From Paludibacter sp. (GTDB taxonomy: Bacteria > Bacteroidota > Bacteroidia > Bacteroidales > Paludibacteraceae), in the NCBI GenBank assembly GCA_030655595.1, contig JAUSNQ010000198.1, forward strand, positions 1-10,604: a stretch of DNA of 10,604 bases, in the 5' to 3' direction. Positions within the stretch are counted from its first letter, which is position 1; each line of letters begins with the position of its first letter. The position numbers and the translations under genes were made by a program. Shown piece by piece: positions 1-5,705 of this stretch. The notes under the pieces were generated by a model. That model made no database searches. It was given only the letters and a program-made list of their open reading frames with translations, and was not told the DNA's origin.

Positions 1-261
1 CACATATTCAACAATGAAGCCTTTACCTATGGCAATAAACAATGCAAAAAGTGGAACAAGAGCAAACATGATGGAGTAGGTGAGTGCTGACGCCCTGATT
101 ACTAACTTGTCACGCGATATGCCACGAAAAGAAATTACAATCACTTTAATCAATCGATAGGGCAGACGTTTTCCTTTAGAAATTTCCATTTCTGTAATTC
201 GCCATACATCGTTAGTGATGAATTGGATTGTCTGTTTGAAAAATTCAAGTAATTTTTTCAT
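1..261 (-). CDS. YihY/BrkB-family inner membrane protein, N-terminal part (partial)
   Basis: An 87-codon reading frame starts at the ATG at 259-261 on the minus strand and stays open to the left edge, so only the N-terminus is present. The visible protein begins MKKLLEFFKQTI, continues with WRITEMEISKGKRLPYRLIK and then ISRDKLVIRASALTYSIMFA, and ends in a hydrophobic stretch (LVPLFALFIAIGKGF) that looks like the first membrane segment. The 'RASALTYS..FALVPLFA' pattern is what I know from the YihY/virulence-factor-BrkB family (once misnamed ribonuclease BN), multi-pass inner-membrane proteins of unsettled function. The start lies 15 bp behind the stop of yicC on the same strand, so the two genes are probably co-transcribed. 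Family assignment is by recognition of the N-terminus only; the remaining transmembrane part lies outside the window. Confidence 0.72.
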   Translation of the reverse strand, partial: MKKLLEFFKQTIQFITNDVWRITEMEISKGKRLPYRLIKVIVISFRGISRDKLVIRASALTYSIMFALVPLFALFIAIGKGFIVEYV

Positions 262-276
262 TGATTATTGATTGAT

Positions 277-1152
277 TTACAATACATTCAATACTTGTTC
301 TTTGATTTGTTCTAAATCATCTTTCATCAATACGACGATTTTTTGCATTTCGCTGTGATTTGATTTTGAACCAAGTGTGTTAATTTCTCTGCCAATTTCT
401 TGTGTGATAAAACCTAACTTTTTACCCGGAGCATGTTCTTTATCCATGGTTTCGATGAAATAATCCAGGTGGGTTTTCAAACGAATTTTTTCCTCATTCA
501 CATCTAACTTTTCAATGTAGAAAATCAATTCTTGTTCTAAGCGATTTTTGTCATAATCGAACTTATCTGCAATGTTTTGTAAATTTTCCTCCAGTTTTGC
601 TTTGATTTTTTCGATTCTTTCTCCTTCAAAAGGTGTTATATCATCCAATAATTGAGCAATATGACCAATTTTATTGCGAAACACTTGCTCCAAAGATTTA
701 CCTTCTTGAATTCTGAAACTTTTTAATTGAATAATTGCATCAGCCAAAATCTTCTTCACTTCAATCCATTCATTTTCATCTAATTCAGCGGTTTCAGTTT
801 TCATCACATCAGGTAATCGCAAGATAATCTCAAACCAGTTGACAGGCATCTCAATGCCAGTTTGATTAGAAATTGACCGAATTTGATTGTAATATGCCTC
901 AACTACAGACTGATTAATTTGAGTGACCGTTTCTTTAGCAGAATTTTCTATGTAAAGTGCCAAATCAATCTTGCCACGCTCCAAGCCCTGAGAGACTTCA
1001 TTCCTGATTTCGATATCTTTATCCCGGTATAATCCGGCCATGCGAGTAGAAATATCTAATTGCTTGCTATTTAGAGATTTAACTTCCACTACTATTTTTT
1101 TACAATTGTACTCGCCCGTAGCCTTTCCAAAACCGGTCATTGATTGTACCAT
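277..1152 (-). CDS. yicC: YicC-family endoribonuclease
   Basis: The 291-residue product begins MVQSMTGFGKA, the conserved N-terminus of YicC/YloC proteins, and ends with the family's other hallmark: GFITQEIGREINTLGSKSNH (about residues 246-265) and then a helix containing MKDDLEQIKEQVLN. The middle is charged and helical. The length is normal for the family. E. coli YicC is an endoribonuclease involved in small-RNA turnover; that role is transferred here by family membership. The ATG at 1150-1152 is the right start because the MTGFG motif begins only five residues in. The gene reads leftward into the YihY-like gene after a 15-bp gap. In many Bacteroidales yicC sits next to gmk and nadD; here gmk is about 3.8 kb away on the other strand and nadD is absent from the window. 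A TAATTTTG promoter box lies 25 bp upstream of the start. Confidence 0.93.
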   Translation of the reverse strand: MVQSMTGFGKATGEYNCKKIVVEVKSLNSKQLDISTRMAGLYRDKDIEIRNEVSQGLERGKIDLALYIENSAKETVTQINQSVVEAYYNQIRSISNQTGIEMPVNWFEIILRLPDVMKTETAELDENEWIEVKKILADAIIQLKSFRIQEGKSLEQVFRNKIGHIAQLLDDITPFEGERIEKIKAKLEENLQNIADKFDYDKNRLEQELIFYIEKLDVNEEKIRLKTHLDYFIETMDKEHAPGKKLGFITQEIGREINTLGSKSNHSEMQKIVVLMKDDLEQIKEQVLNVL

Positions 1153-1176
1153 ATCTCACTCTTTATTTATTGTTCA

Positions 1177-1208
1177 CAAAATTACAATTTTTTTTCTGTA
1201 CCTGACAA
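1177..1208 (-). promoter_or_regulatory. Predicted Bacteroidetes-type promoter of yicC
   Basis: Read on the minus strand, 1184-1177 is TAATTTTG, a full match to the Bacteroidetes -7 box TAnnTTTG. A TTG at 1208-1206 lies 21 nt upstream, about where the -33 element should be. Transcription would start around 1170, leaving a leader of about 20 nt before the yicC ATG. Such boxes can occur by chance in AT-rich DNA, but the position is right. Confidence 0.5.
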
Positions 1209-1309
1209 TTTACCAGCAAATTATGAAGAATTATTATAAATTCGTGAAAAATAATATCAAAATAACAGAAAAAATGGCAAAATCATTTTAATCTTTCATT
1301 TGTATTTGT

Positions 1310-1317
1310 TAACTTTG
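1310..1317 (+). promoter_or_regulatory. Predicted -7 box of the trpB2 promoter
   Basis: TAACTTTG at 1310-1317 matches TAnnTTTG exactly and lies 38 bp ahead of the trpB2 ATG, giving a leader of roughly 30 nt. The best -33 candidate, TTTT at 1286-1289 with 20-nt spacing, is weak. Together with the oppositely directed yicC promoter it accounts for the 203-bp divergent intergenic region, in which I see no other structure. Confidence 0.5.
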
Positions 1318-1355
1318 CCCGTAATTACCAAAAACATTATAAAAATTCATTTATC

Positions 1356-2723
1356 ATGAACAAACAGAAAAAGTTTTTGCTCTCAGAAAAAGAGATGCCG
1401 ACACAATGGTATAACATCCTGGCGGAAATGCCGAATAAGCCGATGCCAATTCTACACCCTGGAACCAAAGAACCATTGAAACCAGAAGATCTATATCCTT
1501 TATTTGCAAAAGGATTGGTTGATCAGGAAACCAATGTGAAAGATGCTTGGATAGATATTCCCGAAGAAGTGCTGGAAAAGTATAAAATATACCGTCCAAG
1601 TCCGCTTGTTCGTGCTTTCGGACTTGAGAAAGCTTTAGATACGCCGGCTCATATTTATTTCAAAAATGAAAGTGTTAGTCCGGTTGGTTCACACAAATTA
1701 AATTCTGCGCTTGCTCAGGCATATTACTGTAAAAAAGAGGGTGTAACGAATGTTACCACCGAAACCGGAGCCGGACAGTGGGGGACTGCCATGGCATTAG
1801 CATCGAAGATGTTTGGACTGGAATTAGCAGTCTATATGGTGAAAATCAGTTATGAACAGAAACCCTATCGTCGTTCGCTCATGCAGACTTGGGGAGCGCA
1901 AGTGATTCCATCCCCGTCCATGTCGACCAAAGCAGGTCGCAAAATTATTACTGAGCATCCCAATTATCAGGGAAGTTTGGGGACAGCGATATCCGAAGCG
2001 ATCGAACTCGCAATGAACACACCCAATTGCAAATACACCTTGGGCAGTGTGCTGAATCACGTATCTTTACACCAAACTATCATCGGACTGGAAGCTGAAA
2101 AGCAAATGGCTATGGCGGGAGAATATCCTGATGTTGTTATTGGTTGTTTTGGTGGTGGTTCAAATTTCTCCGGAATTTCTTTCCCGTTTTTACGACATAA
2201 CTTCAAAGATGGGTTGAAAACACGCTTCCTTTCTGCAGAACCATCCTCTTGTCCAAAACTCACCCGTGGAGTATTCCAGTATGATTTTGGCGATGAGGCA
2301 GGTTATACACCATTAATTCCTATGTTTACGCTCGGACATAATTTTTCTCCGGCTCACATTCATGCAGGTGGTTTGCGTTATCATGGTGCAGGAACGCTGG
2401 TAAGTCAGTTATTGAAAGATAATTTCATAGAAGCCTGTGATATCAAGCAATTGGATTCATTTAAAGCAGGCGTTTTGTTTGCCCAGACCGAAGGAATCAT
2501 ACCGGCACCTGAAACAGCTCATGCAATTGCAGCTGCCATCAACGAAGCTTTGCAAGCCAAAGAAGAAGGAAAAAAGAAAGTCATTCTCTTTAATTTCTCC
2601 GGTCATGGTTTAGTGGATATGGCAGCGTATGATCAATATCTTGCAGGTGACTTGGTTAATTATTCATTATCAGATGAAGATATTGCTGCCAATATAGAGA
2701 AACTCGAGAAAATCGTGAAATAA
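1356..2723 (+). CDS. Tryptophan synthase beta-like PLP-dependent enzyme (TrpB2 type)
   Basis: The 455-residue protein belongs to the fold-type II PLP enzymes, in the TrpB2 ('trpB-related') subgroup, which is longer than classical TrpB (about 400 residues). Visible landmarks are GSHKLNSA (111-118) with K114 as the expected Schiff-base lysine, ETGAGQWG (136-143) carrying the catalytic-type glutamate E136, the phosphate-binding loop CFGGGSN (264-270), TEGIIPAPETAHA (378-390) and FSGHG (414-418) near the cofactor nitrogen. The N-terminal extension around MPTQWYNILAEMP is typical of TrpB2. Family knowledge: these enzymes join indole to serine (or, in some members, phosphoserine) to give tryptophan, often without TrpA. 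No trpA or other trp gene is in the window, so the gene stands alone and may serve indole salvage; that role is inferred. It is transcribed divergently from yicC and converges on the sulfatase gene. The specific gene name is left open because a classical trpB may exist elsewhere. Confidence 0.93.
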   Translation: MNKQKKFLLSEKEMPTQWYNILAEMPNKPMPILHPGTKEPLKPEDLYPLFAKGLVDQETNVKDAWIDIPEEVLEKYKIYRPSPLVRAFGLEKALDTPAHIYFKNESVSPVGSHKLNSALAQAYYCKKEGVTNVTTETGAGQWGTAMALASKMFGLELAVYMVKISYEQKPYRRSLMQTWGAQVIPSPSMSTKAGRKIITEHPNYQGSLGTAISEAIELAMNTPNCKYTLGSVLNHVSLHQTIIGLEAEKQMAMAGEYPDVVIGCFGGGSNFSGISFPFLRHNFKDGLKTRFLSAEPSSCPKLTRGVFQYDFGDEAGYTPLIPMFTLGHNFSPAHIHAGGLRYHGAGTLVSQLLKDNFIEACDIKQLDSFKAGVLFAQTEGIIPAPETAHAIAAAINEALQAKEEGKKKVILFNFSGHGLVDMAAYDQYLAGDLVNYSLSDEDIAANIEKLEKIVK

Positions 2724-2764
2724 TTGCATAAATGATTAATAAATGATAGATTTTTTTTAAATGG

Positions 2765-2796
2765 AAAGGGTGGAAATCTGAATTTTTCCACCCTTT
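2765..2796. terminator. Hairpin terminator between the convergent trpB2 and sulfatase genes
   Basis: AAAGGGTGGAAA (2765-2776) pairs perfectly with TTTCCACCCTTT (2785-2796), a 12-bp stem with an 8-nt loop. It lies 41 bp behind the trpB2 stop and 16 bp behind the sulfatase stop, so it can serve both strands. On the plus strand it is followed by an AT-rich stretch with TTTT at 2800-2803 rather than a long T run. Position and stem strength support the call. Confidence 0.8.
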
Positions 2797-2812
2797 AAAT
2801 TTTCTCATATAT

Positions 2813-4225
2813 TTAATTTTCAATTTTTCCTATTGATCGCCTGTTTGATCCGGGATTACCTGTCAGTTCATCGCCCAGATCTTTACGTGCTTCTTCAGCT
2901 AATTGCATTAATTCAGCCATTACCTCAGGATATAATTCCTGTACGTCGTAACGTTCTCCCGGATCACGACGTAAATCATATAACCCTTGTTCAAACTGAC
3001 GCTGATCATTCACTTTCCCCGGCTTTCCGTCATTGCCCGGAAGGAAGCCTTCGTAACTACGACCGGGATGTGGTAAAACAAGCTTGAAATTACTGTTACG
3101 TACTGCTTCCAGACTGTTTTCACGATAGTAATACAAGAATGTATTACGGGGATTTGCCTCTTTATCTCCTGCTAATAATGGATATATATTTACTCCGTCA
3201 ATTTTATTTCCCGACAATTCAGCTCCACTTATATAAGCCAAAGTAGGAAGAATGTCGATGGTGGATGAAAGTTTGTTGCAGATAGTACCTGCCGGAATAG
3301 TTTTCGGCCATCGCATTATACAGGGTACTCGTTGACCACCTTCGAAACTGGTGCCTTTTCCTTCGCGCAAACCACCTGTTGTTCCACCATGATTACCGTA
3401 ATTCAACCAGGGTCCGTTATCTGAAGTAAATATAACCAGGGTATTTTGTTCTAATCCGTTCTTTTCAAGCGCTTTCATTATTTCGCCAACACTCCAGTCG
3501 ATTTCCATCATTACATCGCCATAAGTTCCCTGCTTGCTTTTGCCTTTGAACTTGGCAGATACATATAATGGAACATGTGGCATTGGGTGTGCCAGGTATA
3601 AGAAGAAAGGTTTCTTTTTGTTTTTGTTTATAAAATCAACTGACTTCTCGGTGAAAATTGTAGTAAACTGCTCCTGTTCCTCTGCTTGAGAAACACCCTT
3701 AATAGACTTATTTCCTTCAATCAAAGGAAGATCTGGAAATTTTCTACTGGGGTGTCGTGGCCACATATCGTTGGAGTAGGGTATTCCCAGGTATTCATCA
3801 AATCCGTTTTGTAAAGGTAAAAAAGGTAAAGCATCTCCCAGATGCCATTTTCCTACTGCTGCTGTAACATAATTTTTCTTTTTCAGAACCTCAGCTATTG
3901 TTTCTTCCTGAGGATTAATCCCAATCTTACTTGCTGGTCGCAGTGCGCCCTTAAAACCAATACGGTTGGGATAACAACCAGTTAATAATCCAGCTCTTGA
4001 AGCACTACTCACAGCCTGGGCCGAGTAGAAATCGGTAAAACGCATGCCTTCATTTGCCAGTCGCGTTAAATTGGGCGTTTCATACCCTTTTGCTCCGTTT
4101 TCTTCGATGTCGCCATAACCCATATCGTCCATAAAGATGATAATGAAGTTCGTATGGTCAGCTATGGCTTGTTGCGTAAGAAGAGAAGTGCATAAAATTG
4201 ATATTTTTTTAAGTAGTAAATTCAT
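2813..4225 (-). CDS. Secreted S1-family (arylsulfatase-type) sulfatase with serine at the formylglycine site
   Basis: Starting at the ATG at 4223-4225 the product has 470 residues: a signal peptide (MNLLLKK, hydrophobic ISILCTSLL, then AIA before D23) and a sulfatase domain. Metal and active-site residues are visible: D33-D34 in FMDDMGYGD, the maturation site S-S-A-S-R-A-G at 73-79, K126 in GKWHLG, H213 in AHPMPHVP, D269-N270 in TSDNGPW and K290. The residue that must become formylglycine is S73 (codon AGT), not the commoner cysteine, so activation would need a radical-SAM maturase (anSME) able to oxidise serine, encoded elsewhere. The protein should act outside the inner membrane, removing sulfate esters from glycans or small molecules; the substrate cannot be read from the sequence. 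A longer reading frame back to a TTG at 4261 is rejected because that TTG is part of a -7 promoter box and the extension would spoil the signal peptide. No SusC/SusD pair or glycoside hydrolase is adjacent. Confidence 0.92.
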   Translation of the reverse strand: MNLLLKKISILCTSLLTQQAIADHTNFIIIFMDDMGYGDIEENGAKGYETPNLTRLANEGMRFTDFYSAQAVSSASRAGLLTGCYPNRIGFKGALRPASKIGINPQEETIAEVLKKKNYVTAAVGKWHLGDALPFLPLQNGFDEYLGIPYSNDMWPRHPSRKFPDLPLIEGNKSIKGVSQAEEQEQFTTIFTEKSVDFINKNKKKPFFLYLAHPMPHVPLYVSAKFKGKSKQGTYGDVMMEIDWSVGEIMKALEKNGLEQNTLVIFTSDNGPWLNYGNHGGTTGGLREGKGTSFEGGQRVPCIMRWPKTIPAGTICNKLSSTIDILPTLAYISGAELSGNKIDGVNIYPLLAGDKEANPRNTFLYYYRENSLEAVRNSNFKLVLPHPGRSYEGFLPGNDGKPGKVNDQRQFEQGLYDLRRDPGERYDVQELYPEVMAELMQLAEEARKDLGDELTGNPGSNRRSIGKIEN

Positions 4226-4258
4226 TATTTGCTGTAAGTTTTTTAAGATTATTACCTG

Positions 4259-4266
4259 CAAATTTA
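4259..4266 (-). promoter_or_regulatory. Predicted -7 box of the sulfatase promoter
   Basis: Read on the minus strand this is TAAATTTG, a full TAnnTTTG match 33 bp ahead of the ATG at 4225. The in-frame TTG that could extend the sulfatase is the last part of this box, so translation from there is unlikely. No clear -33 element is seen. The rest of the sulfatase-rnpB gap (about 4267-4374) shows nothing else recognisable. Confidence 0.5.
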
Positions 4267-4374
4267 GAAATTAATCTTAAAAGTCCATTACTTTTTCCTT
4301 CATAAAATCAATATTGGTGATGATAGGTAGCGAAGTAACCGTAAAATTTCTAATCACTATTCGTCGAAAAACAC

Positions 4375-4382
4375 TATCTTTG
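4375..4382 (+). promoter_or_regulatory. Predicted -7 box of the rnpB promoter
   Basis: TATCTTTG at 4375-4382 matches TAnnTTTG exactly. Initiation about seven bases further on falls at 4389-4391, just where the P1 helix of RNase P RNA begins. The agreement between box and RNA 5' end makes this the best supported promoter in the window, although the -33 element is weak. Confidence 0.62.
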
Positions 4383-4389
4383 CAAAAAA

Positions 4390-4745
4390 ATACAGTAGTC
4401 CGGTTTGTCGCTTTGTCTTATGGATAAAGAGGAAAGTCCGGGCAACAAAGGGCACCATACTTCCTAACGGGAAGCTGTTCGCGAGGGCAGAGGAGTGTAA
4501 CAGAAAATAACCGCTCTTTCGGGAGTAAGGGTGAAAAGGTGAGGTAAGAGCTCACCGGTATTGATGGCAACATCAGTAGCCGTACACCTTATGGGTTGCA
4601 AGATCATGTATACCGGCGTATGTAGGACGGCCCGTCCGATGCCGGGGGGTAGATTGCTAGAGACAGTTGGCGACAGCTGTTCGAGATAAATGACAAACAC
4701 CCTGCTTGCAGGGAACAGAACCCGGCTTACAGGACTACTGTTTTT
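4390..4745 (+). ncRNA. rnpB: RNase P RNA (bacterial type A)
   Basis: This is the catalytic RNA of RNase P, which trims the 5' leader from tRNA precursors with the RnpA protein. Both universally conserved blocks are present: GAGGAAAGTCCGGGC at 4429-4443 (5' strand of P4 and flank) and ACAGAACCCGGCTTACAG at 4715-4732 (3' strand). The ends close in a perfect 10-bp P1 helix, ACAGTAGTCC (4392-4401) with GGACTACTGT (4732-4741), which flanking A and T runs could lengthen. The length of about 350 nt fits type A. The T run at 4741-4748 directly after P1 probably ends transcription. Exact ends are inferred from P1 and the promoter box. The gene is divergent from the sulfatase and is followed within ten bases by repeat element A. 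Confidence 0.96.
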
Positions 4746-4748
4746 TTT
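4732..4748 (+). terminator. Probable rnpB terminator (P1 3' strand plus T8 run)
   Basis: The 3' strand of the P1 helix is followed by eight T residues (4741-4748). In this reading P1 doubles as the terminator stem, although it pairs with the far 5' end of the RNA. The adjacent element A could add further stem-loop structure downstream. Confidence 0.45.
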
Positions 4749-4754
4749 ATTTAT

Positions 4755-4930
4755 AACCACAAAAGGCACAAAAGAGCTAAGAACTAAGAACTAAGAACTA
4801 AAAGCGAAGAGCTAAAAACTGAAAGTGATTAATTTTATTCACTTGGGTGTTCTAACGTGATTAATGTGGTTTAATGTTTTATGTTTTTCTTTTGTGATTC
4901 CTTAGTCTTTCTTTTGTGCCTTTTGTGGTT
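4755..4930 (+). repeat. MITE-like repeat element, copy A (inverted relative to copy B)
   Basis: A 176-bp non-coding element with perfect 20-bp terminal inverted repeats: AACCACAAAAGGCACAAAAG at 4755-4774 and its reverse complement at 4911-4930. Inside the left end lies an array of seven degenerate heptamers (types AGCTAAG, AACTAAG, AGCTAAA) at 4775-4823. A core at 4824-4890 contains the near-palindrome AGTGATTAATTTTATTCACT (4824-4843) and two copies of GTGATTAAT (4825 and 4857). A third CACAAAAG-type box (inverted, 4890-4897) lies inside the right end. Copy B beyond gmk is the same element in reverse orientation. The element follows the rnpB T run by six bases and ends 32 bp before the gmk start. 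It has no coding capacity. Short inverted ends and multiple copies suggest a non-autonomous mobile repeat, but no transposase is in the window. Confidence 0.88.
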
Positions 4931-4962
4931 GAATATTATTACTGAATCATAAGTGTTTATTT

Positions 4963-5559
4963 ATGTTAATGGCAAAACTCATCATCTTTTCAGCTCCTTC
5001 AGGTGCAGGGAAAAGCACCATCGTCAATCATCTGTTGAAAGCAGGGTTTGATATCGAATTCTCAATTTCGGCGACCAGCCGTGCTCCCAGAGGAAATGAA
5101 CAAGATGGAGTAGAGTATTATTTTTTATCGCCCGATGAGTTCCGTAAGAAAATTGCGAACAATGAATTTGTGGAGTTCGAAGAAGTGTACAAAGACTGTT
5201 ATTACGGGACACTTCGCAGCGAGATTGAACGTATTGGAAATAAAGGAAAAAACATTGTATTTGATGTGGATGTAGTTGGAGGACTGAATATTAAGAAGCA
5301 ATATGGCGACCGTGCTCTCCTCATTTTTATCGCCCCTCCGAGCATTGAGGTGCTACGCAAAAGGCTCACCGGCCGAGGTACAGATCCCGACGAAATGATT
5401 GCTTTACGTATTGCCAAAGCTGAATACGAGTTGTCTTTTGCTCCTCATTTTGATGTAACGATTGTCAATGATGATTTGGAAATAGCACAGAAAACAGCTG
5501 AGACAGTTTTAGTTGACTTTTTAAAAAACAAACCACAAAAGGCACAAAAGAAAGACTAA
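4963..5559 (+). CDS. gmk: Guanylate kinase
   Basis: The 198-residue cytoplasmic enzyme phosphorylates GMP (or dGMP) to GDP with ATP, an essential step in guanine nucleotide supply. The P-loop SAPSGAGKST spans residues 10-19. The GMP-binding region ATSRAPRGNEQDGVEYYF (37-54) and the lid/adenine region with GGLNIKKQYGDRALLIFIAPPS follow, then the C-terminal RIAKAEYELSFAPHFDVTIVND. Length is normal. Two close starts are possible: the ATG at 4963 (MLMAKLIIF) or the ATG at 4969 (MAKLIIF); both keep the P-loop intact and sequence alone does not decide. The last nine or so residues (KPQKAQKKD) and the stop codon are encoded by repeat element B, so the native C-terminus has been replaced or extended. 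The gene lies between inverted repeat copies A and B. I see no clear TAnnTTTG box just upstream, so read-through or a promoter inside A is possible. Confidence 0.96.
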   Translation: MLMAKLIIFSAPSGAGKSTIVNHLLKAGFDIEFSISATSRAPRGNEQDGVEYYFLSPDEFRKKIANNEFVEFEEVYKDCYYGTLRSEIERIGNKGKNIVFDVDVVGGLNIKKQYGDRALLIFIAPPSIEVLRKRLTGRGTDPDEMIALRIAKAEYELSFAPHFDVTIVNDDLEIAQKTAETVLVDFLKNKPQKAQKKD

Positions 5560-5699
5560 GGAATCACAAAAGAAAAATATAAAATACTGAACCACATTAC
5601 TCACGTTAGAACACCCGAGTGAATAAAATTAATCACTTTCAGCTTTTAGCTCTTAGTTCTTAGCTCTTAGCTCTTAACTCTTTTGTGCCTTTTATGGTA
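5531..5699 (-). repeat. MITE-like repeat element, copy B (reverse orientation of copy A)
   Basis: Read on the minus strand, this 169-bp element matches copy A along its whole length: by eye 6 differences in the 107-bp non-array part (5531-5637) and 2 in the outer 20 bp at 5680-5699. The array has six heptamers (5638-5679) against seven in copy A, and this single 7-bp unit fully explains the length difference (169 versus 176). The outer end near ygiQ has decayed (ATGGTA instead of GTGGTT). Its left end overlaps the last 29 bp of gmk and supplies that gene's stop codon; its right end provides in-frame ATGs upstream of ygiQ. An 8-bp direct repeat, AAAAAACA, flanks it (5523-5530 and 5699-5706) and may be a target duplication, although it is low in complexity. 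Confidence 0.88.
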
Positions 5700-5705
5700 A
5701 AAAAC

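Noticed and set aside
1040..1291. Plus-strand 83-codon frame across the yicC start
   Set aside because: It is antisense to yicC and covers the divergent promoter region; the protein has no family features.
4226..4261. Twelve-residue N-terminal extension of the sulfatase from a TTG
   Set aside because: The TTG overlaps a TAAATTTG promoter box, and only the later ATG gives a standard signal peptide.
4464..4769. Minus-strand 101-codon reading frame
   Set aside because: It is antisense to the RNase P RNA gene and runs into repeat A; both conserved RNase P blocks and the P1 pairing explain this region, and the protein resembles nothing.
4775..4823. Tandem heptamers considered as a CRISPR or coding repeat
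   Set aside because: Units are 7 bp with no spacers, degenerate, and not in an open frame; they are part of the non-coding element found again inverted in copy B.
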